A program made the position numbers and the translations under genes. Source: Nematostella vectensis (lineage: Eukaryota > Cnidaria > Anthozoa > Actiniaria > Edwardsiidae). Taken from it: a stretch of DNA of 64,000 nucleotides. Numbering within the stretch: the stretch's first letter is position 1; each line of letters opens with the position of its first letter. Of this stretch, positions 43,470 through 57,052 are shown piece by piece. The DNA is taken from assembly GCF_932526225.1 (NCBI RefSeq), contig NC_064035.1:21381969-21445968 (forward strand). The letters run 5' to 3'. A model generated the notes under the pieces. That model saw only the letters and a program-made list of their open reading frames with translations. It had not been told where the DNA came from and did no database searches.

Positions 43470-46017
43470 TAATATATTGTGTTAAGTAATATTATATATT
43501 TACTTATTTATTTTACAAGCCTATGGCTTCTCTAGATGCGTTGCCTTCTTAATTCATAAATGTTTACTCTGTAAGAGAGAAATATTGACAAAAATTAGCT
43601 TTCGACATGTGTCTGCAAACACTGCGAAAATCACAATGAAATTTAATCAATCACATCGAAAAGTAAAAATTTAAAAAGACATTTTTATGTACTCGCGGCA
43701 TCTTGGATGTGTTTATACTTTATTCTGTATCCTGTATATACCTTTGATGCACACAAGAAAATAACTAGAAGACTAGATTTGCATTTACAAGTTGGTTCAC
43801 AGAGCCTTTGATTAGCTTTGATTTTAAGGGCTGAGCTACATCACCGTCAAAACCTTTTGGAACACTCTCTTTGCAGGTCCATTCTGGTCTGTTTTCGTAC
43901 TTTTATGTGTGGTCTTTCAAAATGATGAAAAATGCTTCTTTCGTAGCTAATCCCAATCTTGTTTTTCTATTTTAGTGGTTTTCTGTTTTCGACTCTTCAT
44001 TGATTGTGTTAAGTTTTGTTGCTTGTAATCTTATACGATTTGGTGACGTTGGTGTTTTGGAAGCCTTTTCTAACGCTCTGTTTCCAATTCGCCGAACATT
44101 CGTTACGTTGGTGTTTAAGAAGGCGTTTCTAACGCTCTGTCTCCAACTCGCAGAAAATTCGATGACCTATCTGTCTTGACAAGTACGTATCACAAACAAG
44201 TATCTTCTTTGACCAAGGTGATGTCTTTCTTTAAGTCTTAGAATTGGAAACTGGTGTCTTTTTATGTGCTTACGAGCTAGTACGCCAATAAAGCGCCGTT
44301 GTTAACTTTAACGAGCATGTTGATGTCACTGATGACGGTTGTTGTTGTTGTTGTTTGTCCGTCGCTACGACGAGGACCATCGTGTTCAATTTTTCATTTT
44401 CACCGTCATCCTGAGCGGGACTAAGGACGCTTGTGGGTGCGCAATGGCTAATAAGGCCAATCTGTGCACGGAAAAGCCTGGGGCACTGAGGGCATGGTAT
44501 TGTTGCAGCTTTGGGATCTTGAGACTTTCTGGCGGCTCTACGCTCCTCTGCGGCAGCTGTCCAATTTGCCTCGCATGCCGCAGCACCGTCGCTAATGACA
44601 CGGCGCCAACCTTGACGGTTTTGTGCCAGAAGCTCCCACGAGGTGTGATCGATGTTGAATGCTTTCAGCGAGAGTTTTAGGGTGTCTTTAAATCTCTTCT
44701 TCTGGCCACCTTTGCAGCGTTTTCCGTGCTGAAGCTCACCAAACAGAAGTTTCTTAGGAAGCCGTTCATCAGGCATACGAGCTACGTGCCCCGCCCAGCG
44801 AAGCTGAGACTGTTTCAGGATGGTGTGAATGCAGGGCAGACCTGCACGTGCAAGGACCTCAGTATCCGGGATCTTTTCTTGCCAGCGAACATTGAGAATT
44901 TTCCTCAGACAGGTAGTGTGGAAATGGTTAAGCTTCATCGCATGGCGCTTGTAGATAGTCCAGGTTTCAGACCCGTAAAGTAGCGTAGGCAGCACAACGG
45001 CACGATACACTTTGATCTTTGTATCTGTTCTTATCCCTCTCCTTTTCCAAACGTTCTTACGAAGCCTTCCAAATGCGGCGCTTGCTCTGGCTAGTACCTC
45101 CTCAGGGTAAGGTCGTCTTCACGTTTGCTAACCATCCCTTCTCCTCTTCTGTATATGGTCCGTTCTGTTGACGTTCCATTAAACGTAATCTCACATAATG
45201 TTCTACGTAGCATTCGGACCAAAGGTATGCTTCAAGCGTAAATATGCATTATTCAAATATTTTTCAAGGTTGAACCGTTTAAAAAATATATATCGCTATG
45301 ACGTTTTAGAACGATTGAAGGAAACTATAGACAGCTAAAAAAAAATACAGTGCATGATACGCTGATGGAAAGAGACGACAACAGAATATCTTTAAACTAA
45401 AGTACCTCCGCCTTTGCCAAACTGTGTTACAATTTTATCAATATGCGATAACTTGATTTTGGATTTAGCGTCGTATTTTGGGCTATATTATCATATTTGA
45501 TCACCTCCTTATACAAGCCCAAAAAGGCATTTGCTCTTTTGAATGTGACATTTTCTTTACTTTTGGGCATTTTCTTCTTTATCTGGCCATCCTCCAGGAG
45601 AAATGATTGTTGTTCCGGTGTAATATGTTGTCTCGTCTTTGTCATAATCTGTAATCAAAATATTCTGTACGATTTACGGTTCAATCTCCTCCTTTTCACA
45701 CTCATTATTTTGAAACTCCATGTGGCTCTTATATATTCTTTCTTTTGCCGAGTAAAGGAAAAGCGGAAATGATGCAGCAGCGGCCTTAGTCTTTTGTTTG
45801 GCCCATTAAAGAATTCAATGGAGCCAAAACTGAAAGCTTTTCTTTTGGCATAAGTAATGTTTTATGTGTTATTGTTCCTCGGTCTCGTTTTTTTTTTTTT
45901 TTTCGTTTTTTCCATTTTTCCCCTGTTTTGTTGTTCCCTGCTTTGTTTTTGTTTTCTTTTGTCCGGCTTGGCCGTCCCTTTAATTTTTTTATCATATTAT
46001 AACTATACGTTATTTTG
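43470..46017. repeat. Satellite unit 7 (deletion variant carrying a LINE insertion)
   Basis: Same 245-bp deletion as unit 4 (GTGCTTA joined to CGAGCTAG at 44271). It is interrupted at GATGACGGT/ACCTCC by a LINE fragment (44340-45093). The 72-codon minus frame (45645-45427) is open with changes in the EQQSFLLEDG part. Confidence 0.95.
44340..45093 (-). mobile_element. 5'-truncated LINE (non-LTR retrotransposon) insertion
   Basis: About 754 bp that interrupts unit 7 where unit 4 reads straight through. The minus strand encodes the C-terminal end of a LINE reverse transcriptase ORF, open across the insert: KVYRAVVLPTLLYGSETWTI, then TTCLRKILNVRWQEKIPDTE and SQLRWAGHVARMPDERLPKK, then KRCKGGQKKRFKDTLK, and a terminal CPQC ... 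GLISH zinc-finger-like motif. The 3' end is a short (CAA)n tail (plus strand TTGTTGTTGTTG). At most two bases of target duplication are visible. The RT catalytic core and endonuclease are missing through 5' truncation. The clade (RTE- or CR1-like) is not resolved. Confidence 0.88.
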
Positions 46018-48230
46018 CCTGACAGTCATATAATATAGTTTAGTAATATATTGCGTTGAGTAATATTATATATTTATTTATATGTTAGAAGGGAGACCTA
46101 TTTTATAAGCCTATGGCTTCTCTAGATAGGTTGCCTACTTAATTTATAAATAAATTGTTACTCTGTAAAAGAGAAATACTGACAAAACATAGCTTTCAAC
46201 ATGTGTCTCCAAACACTGTGAAGATCACAATGAAAATAAATCAATCACTTCGAAAAGGAAAAATGTAAAAAGACATTTTTATATACTCTCGGCATCTTGG
46301 ATGTGTACACCATTTGTTCTATATCCTGTATATAACTTCGATGCAACCAAGAAAATAACTAGAAAACTAGATTTTCATTCACGAGTTGGCTCATAGAGCC
46401 TTGATCATGCTTTGATTTTAAGGGCTGAGCTACATTACTGTCAAAACCTTTAGGGACACTCTGATGGGACACTTTGATGCACACAAGAAAATAACTAAAA
46501 AAATAGACTTGCATTCACGAGTTGGCTCACAGAGCGTTTGATTATGCTTTGATTTTAAGGGCTGAGCTACATCCCCGTCAAAACCTTTTGGGACACTCTC
46601 TTTGCAGGCCCATTCAGTCTATTTTCGTACTTTTATGTGTGGTCTCTTAAGGTAATGAAATGATTCTTTCGTAGCTAATCCCAATCTTGTTTTTCTATTT
46701 TAGTGGTTTTCTGTTTTCGCCTCTTCATTGATTGTGTTAAGTTTTGTTGCTTGTAATATTATACGATTTGGTGACAATGGTGTTTTGGAAGCATTTTCTA
46801 ACGCTCTGTTTACAATTCGCCGAAAATTCGTTACGTTTGTGTTTAAGAAGGCGTTTCTAACGCTCTGTCTCCAACTCGCAGAAAATTCGATGACCTATCT
46901 GTCTTGACATGTACGTATCACAAACAAGTATCTTCTTTGACCAAGGTGATGTCTTTCTTTAAGTCTTAGAATTGGAAACTGGTGTCTTTTTATGTGCTTA
47001 ATAACCTTTGCTAGACCTCCCTAAAATTGTTGAACTCGTCTGTACTTGGTGGGTAGTTTTTTGTTTCGAATCCGCTTGCATCTGAATTACGAAAATGAAA
47101 CGCTTTCCATCTCTTTCTTCGTATAAATAGTTTCGCTTTCTGTCGTGGATTTTTGGTAGCTTTTCTTTTGATGCTAATAGGATGTACTCGAAAGTAAATT
47201 CGGTATCATACATTGTGCAGCGAACCCTTAAATCAGGGATTTAACGAGCTAGTACGCCAATAAAGCGCCGTTGTTAGGTTTAACGAGCCTGTTGATGTCA
47301 CTGATGACGGTGCCTCCTCAGGGTAAGGTCGTCTTCACGTTTGCTAACCATCCCATTTTCCTCTTCTGTATATGGTCCGTTCTGTTGACGTTCTATAAAA
47401 CGTAATCTCACATAATGTTTTATGTAGCATTCGGACCAAAGGTATGCTTCAAGCGTAAATATGCATTATTCAAATATTTTTCAAGGTTGAACCGTTTAAA
47501 AAAAATCTATCGCTATGACGTTTTAGAACGATTGAAGGAAACTATAGACAGCTAAAAAAAATACAGTGCATGATACGCTGATGGAAAGAGACGACAACAG
47601 AATATCTTTAAACTAAAGTACCTCCGCCTTTGCCAAACTGTGTTACAATTTTATCAATATGCGATAACTTGATTTGGGATTTAGCGTCGTATTTTGGGCT
47701 ATATTACCATATTTGATCACCTATTTATACAAGCCCAAAAAGGCATTTGCTCTTTTGAATGTGACATTTTCTTTACTTTTGGGCATTTTCTTCTTTATCT
47801 GGCCATCCTCCAGGACAAATGATGGTTGTTCCGGTGTAGTATGTTGTCTCGTCTTTGTCATAATCTGTAATCAAAATATTCTGTACGATTTACGGTTCAA
47901 TCTCCTCCTTTTCACACTCATTATTTTGAAACTCCATGTGGCTCTTATATATTCTTTCTTTTGCCGAGTAAAGGAAAAGCGGAAATGATGCAGCAGCGGC
48001 CTTAGTCTTTTGTTTGGCCCATTAAAGAATTCAATGGAGCCAAAACTGAAAGCTTTCCTTTTGGCATAAGTAATGTTTTATGTGTTATTGTTCCTCGGTC
48101 TGGTATTTTTTTTTTCGTTTTTTTCCATTTTTCCCCTGTTTTGTTGTTCCCTGTTTTGTTTTTGTTTTCTTTTGTCCGGCTTGGCCGTCCCTTTCCTTTT
48201 TTTATCATATTATAACTATACGTTATTTTG
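46018..48230. repeat. Satellite unit 8 (2,213 bp)
   Basis: Full unit, almost identical to unit 9. Both carry GATCACCTATTTATACAAGC, which puts a stop into the 72-codon minus frame, and ACAATGGTGTTTTGGAAGCA. The 71-codon minus frame (47213-46998) is open. Confidence 0.96.
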
Positions 48231-50443
48231 CCTGACAGTCATATAATATAGTTTAGTAATATATTGCGTTGAGTAATATTATATATTTATTTATATGTTA
48301 GAAGGGAGACCTATTTTATAAGCCTATGGCTTCTCTAGATAGGTTGCCTACTTAATTTATAAATAAATTGTTACTCTGTAAAAGAGAAATACTGACAAAA
48401 AATAGCTTTCAACATGTGTCTCCAAACACTGTGAAGATCACAATGAAAATAAATCAATCACTTCGAAAAGGAAAAATGTAAAAAGACATTTTTATATACT
48501 CTCGGCATCTTGGATGTGTACACCATTTGTTCTATATCCTGTATATAACTTCGATGCAACCAAGAAAATAACTAGAAAACTAGATTTTCATTCACGAGTT
48601 GGCTCATAGAGCCTTGATCATGCTTTGATTTTAAGGGCTGAGCTACATTACTGTCAAAACCTTTAGGGACACTCTGATGGGACACTTTGATGCACACAAG
48701 AAAATAACTAGAAAAATAGACTTGCATTCACGAGTTGGCTCACAGAGCGTTTGATTATGCTTTGATTTTAAGGGCTGAGCTACATCCCCGTCAAAACCTT
48801 TTGGGACACTCTCTTTGCAGGCCCATTCAGTCTATTTTCGTACTTTTATGTGTGGTCTCTTAAGGTAATGAAATGATTCTTTCGTAGCTAATCCCAATCT
48901 TGTTTTTCTATTTTAGTGGTTTTCTGTTTTCGCCTCTTCATTGATTGTGTTAAGTTTTGTTGCTTGTAATATTATACGATTTGGTGACAATGGTGTTTTG
49001 GAAGCATTTTCTAACGCTCTGTTTACAATTCGCCGAAAATTCGTTACGTTTGTGTTTAAGAAGGCGTTTCTAACGCTCTGTCTCCAACTCGCAGAAAATT
49101 CGATGACCTATCTGTCTTGACATGTACGTATCACAAACAAGTATCTTCTTTGACCAAGGTGATGTCTTTCTTTAAGTCTTAGAATTGGAAACTGGTGTCT
49201 TTTTATGTGCTTAATAACCTTTGCTAGACCTCCCTAAAATTGTTGAACTCGTCTGTACTTGGTGGGTAGTTTTTTGTTTCGAATCCGCTTGCATCTGAAT
49301 TACGAAAATGAAACGCTTTCCATCTCTTTCTTCGTATAAATAGTTTCGCTTTCTGTCGTGGATTTTTGGTAGCTTTTCTTTTGATGCTAATAGGATGTAC
49401 TCGAAAGTAAATTCGGTATCATACATTGTGCAGCGAACCCTTAAATCAGGGATTTAACGAGCTAGTACGCCAATAAAGCGCCGTTGTTAGGTTTAACGAG
49501 CCTGTTGATGTCACTGATGACGGTGCCTCCTCAGGGTAAGGTCGTCTTCACGTTTGCTAACCATCCCATTTTCCTCTTCTGTATATGGTCCGTTCTGTTG
49601 ACGTTCTATAAAACGTAATCTCACATAATGTTTTATGTAGCATTCGGACCAAAGGTATGCTTCAAGCGTAAATATGCATTATTCAAATATTTTTCAAGGT
49701 TGAACCGTTTAAAAAAAATCTATCGCTATGACGTTTTAGAACGATTGAAGGAAACTATAGACAGCTAAAAAAAATACAGTGCATGATACGCTGATGGAAA
49801 GAGACGACAACAGAATATCTTTAAACTAAAGTACCTCCGCCTTTGCCAAACTGTGTTACAATTTTATCAATATGCGATAACTTGATTTTGGATTTAGCGT
49901 CGTATTTTGGGCTATATTACCATATTTGATCACCTATTTATACAAGCCCAAAAAGGCATTTGCTCTTTTGAATGTGACATTTTCTTTACTTTTGGGCATT
50001 TTCTTCTTTATCTGGCCATCCTCCAGGACAAATGATGGTTGTTCCGGTGTAGTATGTTGTCTCGTCTTTGTCATAATCTGTAATCAAAATATTCTGTACG
50101 ATTTACGGTTCAATCTCCTCCTTTTCACACTCATTATTTTGAAACTCCATGTGGCTCTTATATATTCTTTCTTTTGCCGAGTAAAGGAAAAGCGGAAATG
50201 ATGCAGCAGCGGCCTTAGTCTTTTGTTTGGCCCATTAAAGAATTCAATGGAGCCAAAACTGAAAGCTTTCCTTTTGGCATAAGTAATGTTTTATGTGTTA
50301 TTGTTCCTCGGTCTGGTATTTTTTTTTTCGTTTTTTTCCATTTTTCCCCTGTTTTGTTGTTCCCTGTTTTGTTTTTGTTTTCTTTTGTCCGGCTTGGCCG
50401 TCCCTTTCCTTTTTTTATCATATTATAACTATACGTTATTTTG
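48231..50443. repeat. Satellite unit 9 (2,213 bp)
   Basis: Near-duplicate of unit 8, same length. 71-codon frame open (49426-49211), 72-codon frame stopped. Confidence 0.96.
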
Positions 50444-52648
50444 CCTGACAGTCATATAATATAGTTTAGTAATATATTGCGTTGAGTAATATTATATATT
50501 TATTTATATGTTAGAAGGGAGACCTATTTTATAAGCCTATGGCTTCTCTAGATAGGTTGCCTACTTAATTTATAAATAAATTGTTACTCTGTAAAAGAGA
50601 AATACTGACAAAAAATAGCTTTCAACATGTGTCTCCAAACACTGTGAAGATCACAATGAAAATAAATCAATCACTTCGAAAAGGAAAAATGTAAAAAGAC
50701 ATTTTTATATACTCTCGGCATCTTGGATGTGTACACCATTTGTTCTATATCCTGTATATAACTTCGATGCAACCAAGAAAATAACTAGAAAACTAGATTT
50801 TCATTCACGAGTTGGCTCATAGAGCCTTGATCATGCTTTGATTTTAAGGGCTGAGCTACATTACTGTCAAAACCTTTAGGGACACTCTGATGGGACACTT
50901 TGATGCACACAAGAAAATAACTAGAAAAATAGACTTGCATTCACGAGTTGGCTCACAGAGCGTTTGATTATGCTTTGATTTTAAGGGCTGAGCTACATCC
51001 CCGTCAAAACCTTTTGGGACACTCTCTTTGCAGGCCCATTCAGTCTATTTTCGTACTTTTATGTGTGGTCTCTTAAGGTAATGAAATGATTCTTTCGTAG
51101 CTAATCCCAATCTTGTTTTTCTATTTTAGTGGTTTTCTGTTTTCGCCTCTTCATTGATTGTGTTAAGTTTTGTTGCTTGTAATCTTATACGATTTGGTGA
51201 CGTTGGTGTTTTGGAAGCCTTTTCTAACGCTCTGTTTACAATTCGCCGAAAATTCGTTACGTTTGTGTTTAAGAAGGCGTTTCTAACGCTCTGTCTCCAA
51301 CTCGCAGAAAATTCGATTACCTATCTGTCTTGACATGTACGTATCACAAACAAGTATCTTCTTTGACCAAGGTGATGTCTTTCTTTAAGTCTTAGAATTG
51401 GAAACTGGTGTCTTTTTATGTGCTTAATAACCTTTGCTAGACCTTCCTAAAATTGTTGAACTCGTCTGTACTTGGTGGGTAGTTTTTTGTTTCGAATCCG
51501 CTTGCATCTGAATTACGAAAATGAAACGCTTTCCATCTCTTTCTTCGTATAAATAGTTTCGCTTTCTGTCGTGGATTTTTGGTAGCTTTTCTTTTGATGC
51601 TAATAGGATGTACTCGAAAGTAAATTCGGTATCATACATTGTGCAGCGAACCCTTAAATCAGGGATTTAACGAGCTAGTACGCCAATAAAGCGCCGTTGT
51701 TAGGTTTAACGAGCCTGTTGATGTCACTGATGACGGTGCCTCCTCAGGGTAAGGTCGTCTTCACGTTTGCTAACCATCCCATTTTCCTCTTCTGTATATG
51801 GTCCGTTCTGTTGACGTTCTATAAAACGTAATCTCACATAATGTTTTATGTAGCATTCGGACCAAAGGTATGCTTCAAGCGTAAATATGCATTATTCAAA
51901 TATTTTTCAAGGTTGAACCGTTTAAAAAAAATCTATCGCTATGACGTTTTAGAACGATTGAAGGAAACTATAGACAGCTAAAAAAAATACAGTGCATGAT
52001 ACGCTGATGGAAAGAGACGACAACAGAATATCTTTAAACTAAAGTACCTCCGCCTTTGCCAAACTGTGTTACAATTTTATCAATATGCGATAACTTGATT
52101 TTGGATTTAGCGTCGTATTTTGGGCTATATTATCATATTTGATCACCTCCTTATACAAGCCCAAAAAGGCATTTGCTCTTTTGAATGTGACATTTTCTTT
52201 ACTTTTGGGCATTTTCTTCTTTATCTGGCCATCCTCCAGGACAAATGATGGTTGTTCCGGTGTAATATGTTGTCTCGTCTTTGTCATAATCTGTAATCAA
52301 AATATTCTGTACGATTTACGGTTCAATCTCCTCCTTTTCACACTCATTATTTTGAAACTCCATGTGGCTCTTATATATTCTTTATTTTGCCGAGTAAAGG
52401 AAAAGCGGAAATGATGCAGAGCGGCCTTAGTCTTTTGTTTGGCCCATTAAAGAATTCAATGGAGCCAAAACTGAAAGCTTTCCTTTTGGCATAAGTAATG
52501 TTTTATGTGTTATTGTTCCTCGGTCCCTTTTTTTCGTTTTTTCCATTTTTCCCCTGTTTTGTTGTTCCCTGTTTTGTTTTTGTTTTCTTTTGTCCGGCTT
52601 GGCCGTCCCTTTAATTTTCTTATTATAAAACAAGTATACGTAATTTGG
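50444..52648. repeat. Satellite unit 10 (2,205 bp)
   Basis: First half like units 8-9 (TATACTCTCGG). The second half has both minus frames open (51639-51424; 52287-52069). Its end (TTTATTTTGCCGAG, GATGCAGAGCGGCC) recurs at the end of unit 13. Confidence 0.96.
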
Positions 52649-54850
52649 CCTGACAGTCATATAATATAGTTTAGTAATATATTGCGTTGAGTAATATTAT
52701 ATATTTATTTATATGTTAGTATGGAGACCTATTTTATAAGCCTATGGCTTCTCTAGATAGGTTGCCTACTTAATTTATAAATAAATTGTTACTCTGTAAA
52801 AGAGAAATACTGACAAAAATAGCTTTTAACATGTGTCTCCAAACATTGTGAAGATCACAATGAAAATAAATCAATCACTTCGAAAAGAAAAAATGTAAAA
52901 ATACATTTTTATGTACTCTCGGCATCTTGGATGTGTACACCATTTGTTCTATATCCTGTATATACCTTCGATGCAACCAAGAAAATAACTAGAAAACTAG
53001 ATTTTCATTCACGAGTTGGCTCATAGAGCCTTGATCATGCTTTGATTAAAAGGGCTGAGCTACATTACTGTCAAGACCTTTAGGGACACTCTGATGGGAC
53101 ACTTTGGTGCACACGAGAAAATAACTAGAAAAATAGACTTGCATTCACGAGTTGGCTCACAGAGCGTTTGATTATGCTTTGATTTTAAGGGCTGAGCTAC
53201 ATCCCCGTCAAAACCTTTTGGGACACTCTCTTTGCAGGTCCATTCTAGTCTATTTTCGTACTTTTATGTGTGTTCACTTAACATAATGAAATGATTCTTT
53301 CGTAGCTAATCCCAATCTTGTTTTTCTATTTTAGTGGTTTTCTGTTTTCGCCTCTTCATTGATTGTGTTAAGTTTTGTTGCTTGTCATCTTATACGATTT
53401 GGTGACGTTGGTGTTTTGGAAGCCTTTTCTAACGCTCTGTTTACAATTCGCCGAAAATTCGTTACGTTTATGTTTTAGAAGGCGTTTCTAACGCTCTGTC
53501 TCCAACTCGCAGAAAATTCGATGACCTATCTGTCTTGACATGTACGTATCACAAACAAGTATCTTCTTTGACCAAGGTGATGTCTTTCTTTAAGTCTTAG
53601 AATTGGAAACTGGTGTCTTTTTATGTGCTTAATAACCTTTGCTAGACCTTCCTAAAATTGTTGAACTCGTCTGTACTTGGTGGGTAGTTTTTTGTTTCGA
53701 ATCCGCTTGCATCTGAATTACGAAAATGAAACGCTTTCCATCTCTTTCTTTGTATAAATAGTTTCGCTTTCTGTCGTGGATTTTTGGTAGCTTTTCTTTT
53801 CATGCTAATAGGATGTACTCGAAAGTAAATTCGGTATCATACATTGTGCAGCGAACCCTTAAATCAGGGATTTAACGAGCTAGTACGCCAATAAAGCGCC
53901 GTTGTTAGCTTTAACGAGCCTGTTGATGTCACTGATGACGGTGCCTCCTCAGGGTAAGGTCGTCTTCACGTTTGCTAACCATCCCATTTTCCTCTTCTGT
54001 ATATGGTCCGTTCTGTTGACGTTCTATAAAACGTAATCTCACATAATGTTTTATGTAGCATTCGGACCAAAGGTATGCTTCAAGCGTAAATATGCATTAT
54101 TCAAATATTTTTCAAGGTTGAACCGTTTAAAAAAAATCTATCGCTATGACGTTTTAGAACGATTGAAGGAAACTATAGACAGCTAAAAAAATACAGTGCA
54201 TGATACGCTGATGGAAAGAGACGACAACAGAATATCTTTAAACTAAAGTACCTCCGCCTTTGCCAAACTGTGTTACAATTTTATCAATATGCGATAACTT
54301 GATTTTGGATTTAGCGTCGTATTTTGGGCTATATTATCATATTTGATCACCTCCTTATACAAGCCCAAAAAGGCATTTGCTCTTTTGAATGTGACATTTT
54401 CTTTACTTTTGGGCATTTTCTTCTTTATCTGGCCATCCTCCAGGACAAATGATGGTTGTTCCGGTGTAATATGTTGTCTCGTCTTTGTCATAATCTGTAA
54501 TCAAAATATTCTGTACGATTTACGGTTCAATCTCCTCCTTTTCACACTCAATATTTTGAAACTCCATGTGGCTCTTATATATTCTTTCTTTTGCCGAGTA
54601 AAGGAAAAGCGGAAATGATGCAGCAGCGGCCTTAGTCTTTTGTTTGGCCCATTAAAGAATTCAATGGAGCCAAAACTGAAAGCTTTCCTTTTGGCATAAG
54701 TAATGTTTTATGTGTTATTGTTCCTCGGTCTCGTTTTTTTTTTCGTTTTTTTCCCCTGTTTTGTTGTTCCCTGTTTTGTTTTTGTTTTCTTTTGTCCGGC
54801 TTGGCCGTCCCTTTAATTTTTTTATCATATTATAACTATACGTTATTTTG
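52649..54850. repeat. Satellite unit 11 (2,202 bp)
   Basis: Starts with private markers TTAGTATGGAGACC and AATAGCTTTTAAC, shared only with unit 14. TTTTCATGC stops the 71-codon frame; the 72-codon frame is open (54491-54273). Confidence 0.96.
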
Positions 54851-57052
54851 CCTGACAGTCATATAATATAGTTTAGTAATATATTGCGTTGAGTAATATT
54901 ATATATTTATTTATATGTTAGAAGGGAGACATATATTATAAGCCTATGGCTTCTCTAGATAGGTTGCCTACTTAATTTATAAACAAATTGTTACTCTGTA
55001 AAAGAGAAATACTGACAAAAAAAAGCTTTCAACATGTGTCTCCAAACATTGTGAAGATCACAATGAAAATAAATCAATCACTTCGAAAAGGAAAAATGTA
55101 AAAATACATTTTTATGTACTCTCGGCATCTTGGATGTGTACACCATTTGTTCTATATCCTGTATATACCTTCGATGCAACCAAGAAAATAACTAGAAAAC
55201 TAGATTTTCATTCACGAGTTGGCTCATAGAGCCTTGATCATGCTTTGATTTTAAGGGCTGAGCTACATTACTGTCAAAACCTTTAGGGACACTCTGATGG
55301 GACACTTTGGTGCACACGAGAAAATAACTAGAAAAATAGACTTGCATTCACGAGTTGGCTCACAGAGCGTTTGATTATGCTTTGATTTTAAGGGCTGAGC
55401 TACATCCCCGTCAAAACCTTTTGGGACACTCTCTTTGCAGGCCCATTCAGTCTATTTTCGTACTTTTATGTGTGGTCTCTTAAGGTAATGAAATGATTCT
55501 TTCGTAGCTAATCCCAATCTTGTTTTTCTATTTTAGTGGTTTTCTGTTTTCGCCTCTTCATTGATTGTGTTAAGTTTTGTTGCTTGTAATCTTATACGAT
55601 TTGGTGACGTTGGTGTTTTGGAAGCATTTTCTAACGCTCTGTTTACAATTCGCCGAAAATTCGTTACGTTTGTGTTTAAGAAGGCGTTTCTAACGCTCTG
55701 TCTCCAACTCGCAGAAAATTCGATGACCTATCTGTCTTGACATGTACGTATCACAAACAAGTATCTTCTTTGACCAAGGTGATGTCTTTCTTTAAGTCTT
55801 AGAATTGGAAACTGGTGTCTTTTTATGTGCTTAATAACCTTTGCTAGACCTTCCTAAAATTGTTGAACTCGTCTGTACTTGGTGGGTAGTTTTTTGTTTC
55901 GAATCCGCTTGCATCTGAATTACGAAAATGAAACGCTTTCCATCTCTTTCTTCGTATAAATAGTTTCGCTTTCTGTCGTGGATTTTTGGTAGCTTTTCTT
56001 TTGATGCTAATAGGATGTACTCGAAAGTAAATTCGGTATCATACATTGTGCAGCGAACCCTTAAATCAGGGATTTAACGAGCTAGTACGCCAATAAAGCG
56101 CCGTTGTTAGCTTTAACGAGCCTGTTGATGTCACTGATGACGGTGCCTCCTCAGGGTAAGGTCGTCTTCACGTTTGCTAACCATCCCATTTTCCTCTTCT
56201 GTATATGGTCCGTTCTGTTGACGTTCTATAAAACGTAATCTCACATAATGTTTTATGTAGCATTCGGACCAAAGGTATGCTTCAAGCGTAAATATGCATT
56301 ATTCAAATATTTTTCAAGGTTGAACCGTTTAAAAAAAATCTATCGCTATGACGTTTTAGAACGATTGAAGGAAACTATAGACAGCTAAAAAAATACAGTG
56401 CATGATACGCTGATGGAAAGAGACGACAACAGAATATCTTTAAACTAAAGTACCTCCGCCTTTGCCAAACTGTGTTACAATTTTATCAATATGCGATAAC
56501 TTGATTTTGGATTTAGCGTCGTATTTTGGGCTATATTATCATATTTGATCACCTCCTTATACAAGCCCAAAAAGGCATTTGCTCTTTTGAATGTGACATT
56601 TTCTTTACTTTTGGGCATTTTCTTCTTTATCTGGCCATCCTCCAGGACAAATGATGGTTGTTCCGGTGTAATATGTTGTCTCGTCTTTGTCATAATCTGT
56701 AATCAAAATATTCTGTACGATTTACGGTTCAATCTCCTCCTTTTCACACTCAATATTTTGAAACTCCATGTGGCTCTTATATATTCTTTCTTTTGCCGAG
56801 TAAAGGAAAAGCGGAAATGATGCAGCAGCGGCCTTAGTCTTTTGTTTGGCCCATTAAAGAATTCAATGGAGCCAAAACTGAAAGCTTTCCTTTTGGCATA
56901 AGTAATGTTTTATGTGTTATTGTTCCTCGGTCTCGTTTTTTTTTTCGTTTTTTTCCCCTGTTTTGTTGTTCCCTGTTTTGTTTTTGTTTTCTTTTGTCCG
57001 GCTTGGCCGTCCCTTTAATTTTTTTATCATATTATAACTATACGTTATTTTG
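54851..57052. repeat. Satellite unit 12 (2,202 bp)
   Basis: Near-duplicate of the first part of unit 13 (ACATATATTATAAGCC, AAAAAAAAGCTTTC). Both minus frames open (56046-55831; 56693-56475). Confidence 0.96.
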
